Positions 8,372-17,140 of a stretch of 64,000 bases of DNA are shown piece after piece. Numbering within the stretch: the stretch's first letter is position 1; every line of letters begins with the position of its first letter. A program made the translations under genes and the position numbers. The DNA is from Variovorax paradoxus B4 (GTDB taxonomy: Bacteria > Pseudomonadota > Gammaproteobacteria > Burkholderiales > Burkholderiaceae_C): assembly GCF_000463015.1 (NCBI RefSeq), contig NC_022234.1:372001-436000 (forward strand), read 5' to 3'. The notes beneath the pieces are model-generated. The model was not told the DNA's origin. It ran no database searches and worked only from the letters and a program-made list of their open reading frames with translations.

Positions 8372-9723
8372 CGGTGCGCCGCGTCGAACTGCAGCGTCAC
8401 CTTGACCCCCCGGCCGCCGGCGCCGGGGCCGAACTGCAACTCGAGGCCGTGCAGTTCGGCAATGCGCCGCACGATCGACACCCCCAGGCCGCTGCCGCCT
8501 TCCTGCTGCCCGTCGGGCCGGTAGAAGCGCTCGCCCAGCCGCGCGAGCTGTTCGGCCGACAGCGGCTCCCCTTCGTTCTCGAGCTCCAGGTGTTCGCGCC
8601 CGATGCGCAGCACCACGCTCGATCCTTCCGGCGCATAGCGGACCGCGTTGTCGAGCAGGTTGCGCAGCATCATCGTCAGCAGATGCTCGTCGCCGAGGAG
8701 GGGCAGGGGGTGCGATCCGCGCGGTGGCCATTCGCAGGCCAGCTCGATGCGGCGGCGCTCGGCCGTCGCCAGGCAATCGCTCATGGCCTGCTCGACGATC
8801 TGCGGCCACTGCACCTCGGCGGTCAGGGCCGGCGCAACGCCGGACTCCACGCGCGAGAGCGAGAGCATCTGCGTCACCAGCCGCCCCATGCGATCAAGGC
8901 CGGCGCTGAGCTTGGCTTCGGCCGCGGTGCGTTCGGCCTCGCTGCCGGCGCGGCGCACCACGTCCCACTGGGCGCGCAGCACGGCCAGCGGCGTGCGCAG
9001 TTCGTGCGCGGCGTCGGCCGTGAAGCGGCGCTCGCGCACCAGCAGCTGCTCGATGCGGTCGAACAGTCCGTTCATGGCGCCCAGCAAGGGCTTGAGCTCG
9101 GCCGGCGCGCGGTCGACCGGCACGGCCTGCAGGTCGTCGGCCTTGCGGCGCCGCAGCTCGGCGGTGAGCTGGTGCATCGGCGCCAGCGCGCGGCGCACGG
9201 CCCACGCCATCACCGCCAGCAGAAAGGGCAGCACCAGCACCCAGGGGACGACCTGCGTGACCGTGAGGCCATACACCAGTTCATCGCGCTCGTAGGCGTC
9301 CTGGCCGGCGGCCACCAGCCAGGCGCCGTCGAAGGACTGCAGGTAGTAGATGCGCCACATCCTGCCCCCGATCTTCTCGTCGACGAAGCCGCTCGCATCG
9401 GGCCGACGCGACAGCACCGCGCCTTCGTGGTCTGCGAGCATGAGGCGGCCCTTCGCGTCCCATGCCGCCACGGCGAGATCGCGCACGTCCGACGCCCCGG
9501 CCTCCCGGGTGCCTTCGCTCGGCGGGGGCGGCAGCACCGGCGTGGCGCCAGGATAGCTGGGGCTCAACGTGGACTGCACCTGGCGCGCCAGCCTGATCAG
9601 TTCGGTGTCGTACAGCTCGTTGACCTCATGCCGGGCCCGGCTGATGGAGAAGTACAGCGCCACGCCCCAGACCAGCGGTGCGCAAACCAGCAGATAAAGC
9701 AGAAGGCGACGCTGCAGACTCAT
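8368..9723 (-). CDS. Two-component sensor histidine kinase (QseC/TctE-like)
   Basis: 451 aa. An N-terminal membrane segment (residues 5-28), a periplasmic loop of about 120 residues and a second membrane segment near 165-185 precede HAMP. The H-box HELRTPLAVLRAQ has the phosphorylated His at about 240. The N, G1 and G2 boxes (RNLLDNAVRYAP, GSGLGVSIVRRIAELHG) follow. Its ATG overlaps the stop of the response regulator (ATGA, 9720-9723). The signal is unknown. Confidence 0.92.
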   Translation of the reverse strand: MSLQRRLLLYLLVCAPLVWGVALYFSISRARHEVNELYDTELIRLARQVQSTLSPSYPGATPVLPPPPSEGTREAGASDVRDLAVAAWDAKGRLMLADHEGAVLSRRPDASGFVDEKIGGRMWRIYYLQSFDGAWLVAAGQDAYERDELVYGLTVTQVVPWVLVLPFLLAVMAWAVRRALAPMHQLTAELRRRKADDLQAVPVDRAPAELKPLLGAMNGLFDRIEQLLVRERRFTADAAHELRTPLAVLRAQWDVVRRAGSEAERTAAEAKLSAGLDRMGRLVTQMLSLSRVESGVAPALTAEVQWPQIVEQAMSDCLATAERRRIELACEWPPRGSHPLPLLGDEHLLTMMLRNLLDNAVRYAPEGSSVVLRIGREHLELENEGEPLSAEQLARLGERFYRPDGQQEGGSGLGVSIVRRIAELHGLELQFGPGAGGRGVKVTLQFDAAHR

Positions 9724-10394
9724 GGCGATGGCTGGCCGGACCCGAGCGCGTAGCCCACGCCGCGCACGGTCCGCACGATGCCCGGGTCGATCTTGCGCCG
9801 CAGGTGATGGATGTGGACCTCGAGGACATTGCCTTCGGGCTCCGTGCCGCTCCAGTCATAGAGCTTTTCCTGCAGATGGGCTTTCGAGAGCACGCGCTGC
9901 GGCTGCGCCAGGAGCGCCTCGAGCACCGCCAGCTCGCGCCCGGTCAGATCGACGGGTTCGCCTTTCCAGAGCACGAGTTTCCTGGCGGGGTCGTACTCGA
10001 GCGCACCGTGCTGCCAGACCGGTTGGGCGCGGCCGGCGGCGCGGCGCACCAGCGCCCGCAGGCGAGCGGCGAGTTCGTCGATGGTGATGGGTTTGACGAG
10101 GTAGTCGTCGGCCCCGGCATCGAGCCCGGCGATGCGCTGCTCGACGCCGTCGCGCGCCGTCAGGATGAGCAGCGGCAGTTTCAGCCCCCGATCGCGCCAG
10201 CGGCGCAGCCAGGTCATGCCGTCGCCGCCCGGAAGCCCCAGGTCCAGCACCAATGCATCGAACGAGGCGCCGGACAGCGCTGCGTCGGCCTGGCCGCCGT
10301 TGCCGAACCAGTCGACCGCATGGCCGAGCTGGCGCAGGCCGGTGGCCAGCGCATCGCCGAGCAGGGGGTCATCTTCAACAATCAGCAAGCGCAT
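9720..10394 (-). CDS. Two-component response regulator, OmpR/PhoB family (QseB/TctD-like)
   Basis: 224 aa. The receiver domain has acidic residues ED at 7-9, phospho-acceptor D51 in DALVLDLGLPG and the conserved Lys in DDYLVKP near 101. A C-terminal winged helix follows (EVHIHHLRRKIDPGIVRTVRGVGYALG). Start at 10394 (MRLLIVEDD); an open frame continues upstream but without conserved sequence. It is translationally coupled to the kinase downstream. Confidence 0.93.
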   Translation of the reverse strand: MRLLIVEDDPLLGDALATGLRQLGHAVDWFGNGGQADAALSGASFDALVLDLGLPGGDGMTWLRRWRDRGLKLPLLILTARDGVEQRIAGLDAGADDYLVKPITIDELAARLRALVRRAAGRAQPVWQHGALEYDPARKLVLWKGEPVDLTGRELAVLEALLAQPQRVLSKAHLQEKLYDWSGTEPEGNVLEVHIHHLRRKIDPGIVRTVRGVGYALGSGQPSP

Positions 10395-10453
10395 GTGAAA
10401 GCGGCTCGAAGCCGGAAGCGCGGCAACCGCCGCGGCGGTGCAGGCGCAAGGCC

Positions 10454-10711
10454 TCAGAAGCCGGCCAGAGCCAGGATGCGGGACAGTGTAGACCCGCTCA
10501 TCCCGAACCACTCGTCGTCGAAGGCGTTGTAGACCCCGCACACCAGTGCGGCGGCTCCGATGGCGAGGACCCCCATGATGGCCAGGACCGCGGCATCCGC
10601 AAGGCGGTTGCCGCTGGCGGCGGCGGGGGCGTCCTTGCCGCGCGGCTCTGGCGCGTCGGCGCACGATGGCGCAGGGGCGGCGCCGCCACCGGACTCGGCT
10701 GCAATGTTCAT
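10454..10711 (-). CDS. Small single-pass membrane protein, unknown
   Basis: 85 aa. An Ala/Pro-rich, probably cytoplasmic N-terminus of about 38 residues is followed by one hydrophobic segment (AVLAIMGVLAIGAAALVCGV). The short tail GMSGSTLSRILALAGF is amphipathic. The ATG at 10711 has GGAG 6 nt upstream. It lies 59 bp before the response regulator gene on the same strand and may be co-transcribed. No family recognised. Confidence 0.55.
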   Translation of the reverse strand: MNIAAESGGGAAPAPSCADAPEPRGKDAPAAASGNRLADAAVLAIMGVLAIGAAALVCGVYNAFDDEWFGMSGSTLSRILALAGF

Positions 10712-10835
10712 TCGCATCTCCACGTAGGCTCATGTCGCAGCCGCCCAGTGGGCAGGCCGCACATTCACATGATCGCGGCGGCAGATTCGATTTGCCTTAA
10801 GACGCCGGCGGAACGCGCTCCGCGGACCACGGGGG

Positions 10836-11162
10836 TCATCGTCTTTCCTTCGGGCAGTAGATCCGGTAGAGCAGGGCGAGGATCTCGAGCAGCGCCGGAT
10901 CCGCCACGGCGTAGAAGATGTTCTTGCCTTGGCGGCGCGTGGCGACCACGCCTTCATTGCGCAGCACGCCCAGCTGCTGGGACAGTGTCGGCTGGCGAAT
11001 GCCGAGTTGCGCTTCGAGCTCGCTCACGCACATCTCTCCCTGCGACAGCTGGCACAGCAGGAGCATTCGATCCTCGTTGGCCAGAATCTTCAGCACGCCG
11101 GCCACCCGCGCGGCGGTGCCACGCAGGATCTCGGGATCGAAGACGGGGTGGGGCGATTTCAT
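10836..11162 (-). CDS. ArsR family repressor, BigR/SqrR-like persulfide sensor
   Basis: 108 aa winged-HTH protein. The recognition helix is in IRQPTLSQQLGVLRNEGVVA. Cys37 (LLLCQLSQGEMCVSEL) and Cys103 near the C-terminus (YRIYCPK) correspond to the dithiol pair that senses persulfide/polysulfide in BigR and SqrR; Cys45 is extra. It faces a metallo-beta-lactamase-fold gene of the ETHE1/Blh kind, the usual BigR target. An AT-rich palindrome sits between them. Predicted to be derepressed by sulfane sulfur. Confidence 0.87.
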   Translation of the reverse strand: MKSPHPVFDPEILRGTAARVAGVLKILANEDRMLLLCQLSQGEMCVSELEAQLGIRQPTLSQQLGVLRNEGVVATRRQGKNIFYAVADPALLEILALLYRIYCPKERR

Positions 11163-11204
11163 GGCTGGCCTGGACAGTGCTCGGCGATCGGGCCTTGATT
11201 TTAA

Positions 11205-11220
11205 TATATGAATTCATATA
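11205..11220. promoter_or_regulatory. 16-bp perfect palindrome, BigR-type operator
   Basis: TATATGAATTCATATA is a perfect inverted repeat in the 98-bp gap between the divergent ArsR-type repressor and the metallo-hydrolase genes. Its AT-rich dyad form fits BigR/YgaV operators and it would overlap both promoters. Confidence 0.7.
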
Positions 11221-11260
11221 ATGTTTGGCGCGGGATCATCGATCGACTCCGCCAACCCGA

Positions 11261-12151
11261 ATGAACATCCCAGCCTCCATCCAGGCCTTCTTCGACCCTC
11301 GCACCGGAACGGTCTCCTACGTCGTGTGGGACCCGTCCAGCCTGCGCGCCGCCGTGATCGATCCGGTGCTGGACTACGACTTCAAGTCGGGCCACACCGG
11401 CACCGCGTCTGCGGACCGGGTGCTGGCCTGCGTGGCCGAGCACGGGCTGCAGGTCGACTGGATCCTGGAGACCCACGCCCATGCCGATCACCTCTCGGCG
11501 GCCAGCTACCTCCAGGAGCGGGTCGGCGGGCGCATTGCCATCGGCGAGAACATCCGCACGGTGCAGGGCACCTTCAAGAAGCTCTTCAACCTGGAGCGCG
11601 GCTTCCTGCCCGACGGCAGCCAGTTCGACCACCTGTTCAAGGACGGCGAGACTTTCGGCATCGGCGCCATCGAAGCCACCGCCATCCTGGTGCCCGGCCA
11701 CACGCCCGCCGACATGGCCTATCTGATCGGCGGCGCGGTGTTCGTCGGCGACACGCTCTTCATGCCGGACCTCGGCAGCGCGCGGGCCGACTTCCCCGGA
11801 GGCGATGCGCGCCAGCTGTACGCATCGATGCGCCGGCTGCTGGACCTGCCGCCCGAGACGCCGATGTACGTCTGCCACGACTACCCGCCGCCATCGCGGC
11901 CGGCGCAATGGCAGACCACCGTGGCCGAGCAGCGCAGCCGCAACATCCACGTGCGCGACGGCATCACCGAGGACGAGTTCGTGGCCATGCGTCGCGCGCG
12001 CGACGCCACGCTCGAAGTCCCGACGCTCATCCTGCCGTCGATCCAGGTCAACGTGCGCGCCGGCCGGCTGCCGCCGCCCGACGGCAACGGCGTGTCCTAC
12101 CTGCGCATTCCACTCAACGCGCTGCCGGTCCGCCGCACCGCCGCCGAGTGA
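11261..12151 (+). CDS. MBL-fold metallo-hydrolase, persulfide dioxygenase (ETHE1/Blh)-like
   Basis: 296 aa. The metal-binding signature THAHADH is at residues 71-77; further ligands are seen in PGHTPADM, GDTLF and CHDYPPP. This is the ETHE1/GloB layout in which a mononuclear iron oxidises glutathione persulfide to sulfite. Starting at the ATG at 11261 (MNIPASIQAFF) gives the usual N-terminus. Its partner, a BigR-type sensor, supports a role in sulfide/persulfide detoxification. It could instead be a glyoxalase II-like hydrolase. Confidence 0.85.
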   Translation: MNIPASIQAFFDPRTGTVSYVVWDPSSLRAAVIDPVLDYDFKSGHTGTASADRVLACVAEHGLQVDWILETHAHADHLSAASYLQERVGGRIAIGENIRTVQGTFKKLFNLERGFLPDGSQFDHLFKDGETFGIGAIEATAILVPGHTPADMAYLIGGAVFVGDTLFMPDLGSARADFPGGDARQLYASMRRLLDLPPETPMYVCHDYPPPSRPAQWQTTVAEQRSRNIHVRDGITEDEFVAMRRARDATLEVPTLILPSIQVNVRAGRLPPPDGNGVSYLRIPLNALPVRRTAAE

Positions 12152-12167
12152 GCGCCGGGGTGCCGGC

Positions 12168-12181
12168 TTGACGGGCATCAA
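12168..12181 (+). promoter_or_regulatory. FNR/Anr-type box upstream of phosphorylase gene
   Basis: TTGACGGGCATCAA matches the FNR consensus TTGAT-N4-ATCAA at all but one base. The centre is 56 bp before the ATG at 12231. Transcription from a class II position would start near 12216, leaving a short leader that contains the Shine-Dalgarno AAGGAG. Confidence 0.7.
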
Positions 12182-12230
12182 GCCCCGGGCGCCCGGCGCA
12201 TGCCAAGCTCCATTCGGACAAGGAGCGCCC

Positions 12231-13739
12231 ATGTCGTCACCCAACCGCCTGCTGGCCCGCCGCGCCGGCATCGACACCTACCAGCAGCCCGTGGTCTACA
12301 TGCGCAGCGACTGCGATGTCTGCCGGGCGGAGGGCTTCCAGTCGCAGGCGCAGGTCGAGCTGATCGCCAACGGGCGCCATCTGTTCGCGATCCTGCACCA
12401 GGTGAGCGGCGACTGGCTGCGCAATGACGAGATCGCGCTGTCGGAGGCGGCCTGGACCTTGATGGGCGCCGCCGAGGGCGAAGAGCTGGTGGTGCGGCAC
12501 CCGCCGATCCTCGATTCGCTGGCGCACCTGCGCAACAAGGTGCATGGCGGCAGGCTGGACTACGCTGCGCTGCGCGCGCTGATGGAGGACGTGAGCCGCG
12601 GGCGCCTCCCCGACATCCACCTGGCCTCCTTCGTGACGGTCTGCGCCGGCCGCGGCCTCGACCTGGACGAGACCGTGGCGCTGACCCGCGCCATGGTCGA
12701 CGTCGGGGAGCGCATCGACTGGGGCACGTCGCCCGTGATGGACAAGCACTGCATCGGCGGCTTGCCGGGCAACCGGACCACGCTGCTGGTGGTGCCGATC
12801 ATTGCGGCCTGCGGCCTGGTGATGCCCAAGACCTCGTCGCGCGCCATCACCTCGGCGGCCGGCACGGCCGACGTGATGGAAACGCTCGCGCCGGTCGACC
12901 TGGACCTGGCGGCAATGCGCCGCGTGGTCGAGCGCGAAGGCGGCTGCATCGCATGGGGAAGCGCCATGCGCGTGAGTCCCGCGGACGACATGCTGATCCG
13001 CGTGGAGCGGCCGCTCGGCATCGACAGCGAGGGCCTCATGGTGGCGTCCATCCTGTCCAAGAAGGCTGCGATGGGTTCGCAGCGCGTGCTGATCGACATT
13101 CCGGTCGGCGCGCTGGCCAAGGTGCGCAGCGACGAGGCCGCCAGCCAGCTCTCGCGCAGCCTGGTCTCGGTGGGCGCGGCGCTGGGCCTGCACGTGCGGA
13201 CGGTGTTCACCGACGGCAACCAGCCGGTCGGCCGCGGCGTCGGCCCCGCGCTCGAGGCGATGGATGTGATGGCGGTGCTCGAACGCACCGCCGACGCGCC
13301 GTCGGACCTGCGCGAGCGCGCGCTCCTGCTGGCCGGGCTGCTGCTCGAACTGGCGGGCAAGGCGGCGCCGGGCACCGGCAACGCGCTGGCGCGCGCGGTC
13401 CTGGAGGACGGGCGCGCGCTCGCCCGCTTCATTGCGATCTGCGAAGCACAGGGCGGCCTGCGCGTGCCGCCGAAAGCCGCCCACACGCACTGCGTGACCG
13501 CGCCCGCGGCCGGGGTGGTGTCGGGCATCGACACCCGCCTGGTGGCGCGCATGGCCAAGCTGGCCGGTGCGCCGCGCGATCCGGCGGCGGGTGCCTCGAT
13601 GCACGTGCGCGTGCAGGACCGCGTCGATCGCGGCCAGCCGCTCTTCACATTGCATGCCGAGAGCCTCGGCGAGCTTCAGTACGCCTTGAGCTTCGTGCGC
13701 TCGCAGCTGCCGGTCGTTCGCATCGAGGCTGCGCCCTGA
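12231..13739 (+). CDS. Thymidine phosphorylase / AMP phosphorylase-type enzyme
   Basis: 502 aa, the long form with an extra N-terminal domain of about 85 residues shared by archaeal AMP phosphorylases and a bacterial thymidine-phosphorylase group. Phosphate-binding motifs KHCIGG (Cys replaces the usual Ser) and SSRAITSAAGTADVMETL are present. It would phosphorolyse a nucleoside or NMP, releasing base and (deoxy)ribose phosphate. SD AAGGAG lies 5 nt upstream of the ATG. A FNR-type box precedes it, so it is the leftmost member of the putative anaerobic regulon. Confidence 0.88.
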   Translation: MSSPNRLLARRAGIDTYQQPVVYMRSDCDVCRAEGFQSQAQVELIANGRHLFAILHQVSGDWLRNDEIALSEAAWTLMGAAEGEELVVRHPPILDSLAHLRNKVHGGRLDYAALRALMEDVSRGRLPDIHLASFVTVCAGRGLDLDETVALTRAMVDVGERIDWGTSPVMDKHCIGGLPGNRTTLLVVPIIAACGLVMPKTSSRAITSAAGTADVMETLAPVDLDLAAMRRVVEREGGCIAWGSAMRVSPADDMLIRVERPLGIDSEGLMVASILSKKAAMGSQRVLIDIPVGALAKVRSDEAASQLSRSLVSVGAALGLHVRTVFTDGNQPVGRGVGPALEAMDVMAVLERTADAPSDLRERALLLAGLLLELAGKAAPGTGNALARAVLEDGRALARFIAICEAQGGLRVPPKAAHTHCVTAPAAGVVSGIDTRLVARMAKLAGAPRDPAAGASMHVRVQDRVDRGQPLFTLHAESLGELQYALSFVRSQLPVVRIEAAP

Positions 13740-13758
13740 GCCACCGGGGGCGGCAGGG

Positions 13759-14115
13759 TCAACCGTCGGTGCCAGGGCGGCCCCGACGCTGCCTGGAACT
13801 GCTGAACCAGGCGGCGAGCTGCGCGAGATCCAGCGCAGCGCTGTCTAAGCGCGAGCGTACCGGCCGCGGCGTGAGCGGCGGCACTTCGTCCTCGATCACT
13901 TTCGTGCGCAAGGCTTCCCATCCGCGGGGCGTGATCTCGAGGACGGTGGCCGGGTCCTGCCGCAGGCCATCGTCGCAGTCGACGTGCGCCGGTGGAATGA
14001 TGACCTTGATCAGGCCGGCTGCGTCGAGCAGGCGCATCCTGTCGATCAGCGCAGGGTCGGCCTGGGTGCAGGGCAGCGGCGTTTGGGACAACTCCCTGAG
14101 CAGATTCAAGCACAT
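13759..14115 (-). CDS. Conserved protein with HVDCD...RQDPATVLxITP motif, unknown (paralogue A)
   Basis: 118 aa, no family recognised. It contains RLLDAAGLIKVIIPPAHVDCD followed by LRQDPATVLEITPRG, nearly the same wording as in the protein encoded at 29684-29980. The N-terminal half looks like a small winged-helix or similar alpha/beta unit and ends after ITPxG; the rest is variable. It is the last gene of a minus-strand unit starting with the Mg-type P-ATPase. A role in the low-oxygen response is inferred only from context. Confidence 0.75.
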   Translation of the reverse strand: MCLNLLRELSQTPLPCTQADPALIDRMRLLDAAGLIKVIIPPAHVDCDDGLRQDPATVLEITPRGWEALRTKVIEDEVPPLTPRPVRSRLDSAALDLAQLAAWFSSSRQRRGRPGTDG

Positions 14116-14133
14116 GGACGCAGCTTCAGGGGC

Positions 14134-14217
14134 TCAGCCGAGCGTGATCCGGAAGACGCCGCCGACAGCACGCCGTGCGCGGCCGAGGGGGCCGATGTTT
14201 TTCGACAGGAAGGACAT
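14134..14217 (-). CDS. 27-residue peptide, DUF2892-like N-terminus
   Basis: A short ORF MSFLSKNIGPLGRARRAVGG... with a strong SD (AAGGAG, 7 nt before ATG). The pattern N-[IV]-G-x-x-x-R-x-x-R resembles the start of DUF2892/YgaP-like membrane proteins, but it stops before a membrane helix could form. It lies between the P-type ATPase and the HVDCD-motif gene. It may be a truncated remnant or a regulatory micropeptide for the ATPase. Confidence 0.45.
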   Translation of the reverse strand: MSFLSKNIGPLGRARRAVGGVFRITLG

Positions 14218-14326
14218 GCGTTTCTCCTTGCAGGCTGGAGAGCATCTTGTGCGGTGCAAGCCAGGCGGGTGTTGCGGCAGATCAAGGAATTCGGGAGCGC
14301 CGGCCGGCACGCCGCGCCGAGGCGGG

Positions 14327-16960
14327 TCAGGGCCGGGCCCTGCGGCGGGGCGGATGCCGGCGCGTCCTCGAAGGCGCGCTGCCCGCCAGGCGGGCATAGA
14401 AGAAGCGCTTGGCCACCTCGGCGAGCACCAGGTACGCCACCAGCATGCCGGCCAGCCAGGCGAAGAAGATCGCGGGCGGCGGCTCGAAATGGAAGAACGG
14501 GGCCAGCGGCGAGAAAGGCAGCAGCAGCGCGGCCGCCACTACGAAGAGCGATGCCAGCGAGAGCGCCGCGCCGGGGCGGCTGGCCCAGGGCCGCCCGCGG
14601 GTGCGGATCACGAAGATCACCAGCACCTGCGTGGCCAGCGACTCGACGAACCAGGCGGTGCGAAACAGCGAGGCGTCCGCGTGCAGCACCTGGATCAGCA
14701 GCCAGAAGGTCAGTGCGTCGAAGGCCGAGCTGATCGCGCCGAACAGCCACATGTAGCGCTGGATGAACTTCATGTCGAGCGTGCGGGGCCGGTGCAGGTC
14801 GGCGGCATCCACGCGGTCGAGCGGGATGGCCGCCTGGGACAGGTCGTAGAGCACGTTGTTGAGCAGGATCTGCGCCGGCAGCATCGGCAGGAAAGGCAGC
14901 AGCAGCGAGGCGCCCGCCATGCTCAGCATGTTGCCGAAGTTGGAACTCGTGCCCATCATGATGTACTTCATGACATTGCCGAAGGTGCGCCGCCCTTCGA
15001 GCACGCCCTCATGCAGCACGGCAAGGTCGTGGTCGAGCATGACGATGTCCGCCACCTCCCGCGCCACGTCGACCGCGCTGTCCACGGTCAGCCCGACATC
15101 GGCCGAGCGCAGCGCGGGGGCGTCGTTGATGCCGTCGCCCAGGTAGCCGACCACGTGGCCGCGCGCCCTGAGCGCCAGGATGATCCGGTTCTTCTGCGCC
15201 GGGTTGACGCGGCAGAACAGGGTGGTGCGGCCCACGCGGGCGCGCAGCGCGATATCGTCCATGGCCGAGATTTCCCGCCCCGTCAGCACGCCCGCCACCG
15301 GAATGCGCAGCAGGGTGCACAGGTGCTGGGTCACCAGCTCGCTGTCGCCGCTCACGATCTTCACGTGGACGCCGCTCTTCGCCAGCGCGGCCATGGCTTC
15401 GCCTGCACCGGCCTTGGGCGGATCGATGAAGGCGGCGAAGCCGGCGAACACCAGCGCGCTCTCGTCGCGCACGTCGGCATGCGGATGGTCCGCGGGCACG
15501 TCGCGCCAGGCTACGCCCAGCACGCGCAGGCCCTGGCGTTCGAGCGCATGGCAGCGCTCGCGCAGCTGCACCAGGGCGTCCGCGTCCAGCGGCGCGAGCG
15601 AGCGGCCCTCGTCGCGCTCGAAGCGGTTGCACAGCGCCAGCACGTCGTCCGGCGCGCCTTTCACCACCAGCCAGCGCGCATCGCCCCGGTCGAGCAGCAC
15701 CGAGACGCGCCGGCGCTCGAAGTCGAAGGGCACCTCGTCGATCTTCTTCCAGGCCGCGGTGTCCATCAGGTGCGCCAGCACCGCCTCGTCGAGCGGGCTC
15801 TTCAGGCCGCTCTCGAAGGTGCTGTTGAGGTGGGCCAGCATCAGCACCCGCGCACTGTCGCGGCCGTCCGCGTCGGCGCAGCGGGCGAGGCCGATGCGCG
15901 CTTCGGTCAGGGTGCCGGTCTTGTCGGTGCACAGCACATCCATCGCGCCGAGGTTCTGGATCGAGGCCAGGCGCTTGACGATCACGCGGCGCCCGGCAAG
16001 GCGCATGGCGCCGCGCGAGAGCGTGACCGACACCACCATCGGCAGCAGCTCGGGCGTGAGCCCGACGGCGAGCGCCACCGCGAACAGAAAGGAGTCGAGC
16101 AGCGGCCGATGCAGGATCACGTTGACCAGCAGCACGAACAGCACCAGCAGCAGGGTCAGCCGCATGATCATCATGCCGAAGCGGTGCATGCCGATCTCGA
16201 ACGCGGTGGGCAGCGGCTCGGCCTGGATGCTGCTCGCCACCTCGCCGAGCGCGGTGTGCGAGCCGGTGGCCATGACGCCGACGCGCGCGCTGCCGCTGAT
16301 CACCGTGCTGCCCATGAACACCGCATTGAGGGCGTCCTGCAGCTCGGTGGCATGGCCCTCCAGTGTGCCCGGGTGCTTCTCCACGGGGTAGGACTCACCG
16401 GTCAGCAGGCTCTGGTTGACGAAGAAGTCGCGCGCCTCCAGCACCAGGCCGTCCGCCGGCACCCGATCGCCCGCCGACAGCAGCATCAGGTCGCCCGGCA
16501 TCACCTCGGTCACCGGGATCTCCAGCGTGGCGCCGTCGCGCAGCACGCGGGCACGCAGCGCCACCGAGGCGCGCAGCTTCTCGGCGGCATTGCTGGCGCG
16601 GTGCTCCTGCACGAAGTCGAGCGTCACGCTCAGCAGCACCATCAGCACGATGATCCCGGCGTTGGCGATGTCGCCCGTGGCCGCCGAGATCGTGCTGGCA
16701 GCGAGCAGCACGAGGACGAGCGGATTGCGCAGGCGGGCGAGGAACTGCAGTGCCAGCGAGCGCTTCGCCTGCGGCTCGAAGCTGTTGGGGCCCCAGCGTG
16801 CATGCGCCTCGTCGGCCTGCAGCTGCGACAGTCCCCAGGTGGCGCCCGCTTGCGCACCGCGCCACCATGGCTCGGGGACGCTAGCGTCGGTGTTGGCGTG
16901 CGAAGGGAGTGTCACTGCGACCGGATGCCGTCGCAACGTCGGGATGGCGAAGCGGGACAT
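14327..16960 (-). CDS. P-type ATPase, magnesium-translocating (MgtA/MgtB) type
   Basis: 877 aa. The phosphorylated Asp is D346 in DKTGTLT; actuator motif LTGESYPVEK and hinge GDGINDAP are present. About ten membrane segments. The C-terminal wording (LYDLSQAAIPLDRVDAADL, then LHRPRTLDMKFIQRYM) is typical of P3B Mg2+ importers. The ATG at 16960 is preferred over an in-frame TTG at 16981. A FNR-type box centred 62 bp upstream suggests oxygen-limited expression. Mg2+ uptake is from family knowledge, not shown here. Confidence 0.9.
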   Translation of the reverse strand: MSRFAIPTLRRHPVAVTLPSHANTDASVPEPWWRGAQAGATWGLSQLQADEAHARWGPNSFEPQAKRSLALQFLARLRNPLVLVLLAASTISAATGDIANAGIIVLMVLLSVTLDFVQEHRASNAAEKLRASVALRARVLRDGATLEIPVTEVMPGDLMLLSAGDRVPADGLVLEARDFFVNQSLLTGESYPVEKHPGTLEGHATELQDALNAVFMGSTVISGSARVGVMATGSHTALGEVASSIQAEPLPTAFEIGMHRFGMMIMRLTLLLVLFVLLVNVILHRPLLDSFLFAVALAVGLTPELLPMVVSVTLSRGAMRLAGRRVIVKRLASIQNLGAMDVLCTDKTGTLTEARIGLARCADADGRDSARVLMLAHLNSTFESGLKSPLDEAVLAHLMDTAAWKKIDEVPFDFERRRVSVLLDRGDARWLVVKGAPDDVLALCNRFERDEGRSLAPLDADALVQLRERCHALERQGLRVLGVAWRDVPADHPHADVRDESALVFAGFAAFIDPPKAGAGEAMAALAKSGVHVKIVSGDSELVTQHLCTLLRIPVAGVLTGREISAMDDIALRARVGRTTLFCRVNPAQKNRIILALRARGHVVGYLGDGINDAPALRSADVGLTVDSAVDVAREVADIVMLDHDLAVLHEGVLEGRRTFGNVMKYIMMGTSSNFGNMLSMAGASLLLPFLPMLPAQILLNNVLYDLSQAAIPLDRVDAADLHRPRTLDMKFIQRYMWLFGAISSAFDALTFWLLIQVLHADASLFRTAWFVESLATQVLVIFVIRTRGRPWASRPGAALSLASLFVVAAALLLPFSPLAPFFHFEPPPAIFFAWLAGMLVAYLVLAEVAKRFFYARLAGSAPSRTRRHPPRRRARP

Positions 16961-17015
16961 TCCTTCATCGAAGCTGGACAAGGCCCAAGGCTAGGCACTC
17001 CCGCGCGCCCCGGCC

Positions 17016-17029
17016 TTGCGCCCGATCAA
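17016..17029 (-). promoter_or_regulatory. FNR/Anr-type box for the Mg-type ATPase
   Basis: TTGCGCCCGATCAA. Reading leftward, a weak -10 (TAGCCT, centre 16990.5) lies 32 nt from the box centre and the ATPase ATG 62 bp away. A separate box for the divergent Usp gene lies 35 bp to the right. Confidence 0.6.
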
Positions 17030-17063
17030 GCATCGACGCCGCGGGACGGAAGTTCGCAGGCGG

Positions 17064-17077
17064 TTGATCCAGCGCAA
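17064..17077 (+). promoter_or_regulatory. FNR/Anr-type box for usp gene
   Basis: TTGATCCAGCGCAA, centre 70 bp before the Usp ATG. A -10-like TAAGGT is centred 32 nt downstream of the box centre. Confidence 0.65.
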
Positions 17078-17140
17078 GGCCGCGCGGGGCGGGGCGGCCT
17101 AAGGTCGGCCCATCGCATTGCGCAAGCCCCAGGAGCCTTC

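Noticed and set aside
6394..9753. A 1119-codon plus-strand open frame
   Set aside because: Out of frame with the permease and PLP-enzyme genes and antisense to the histidine kinase; no recognisable domain.
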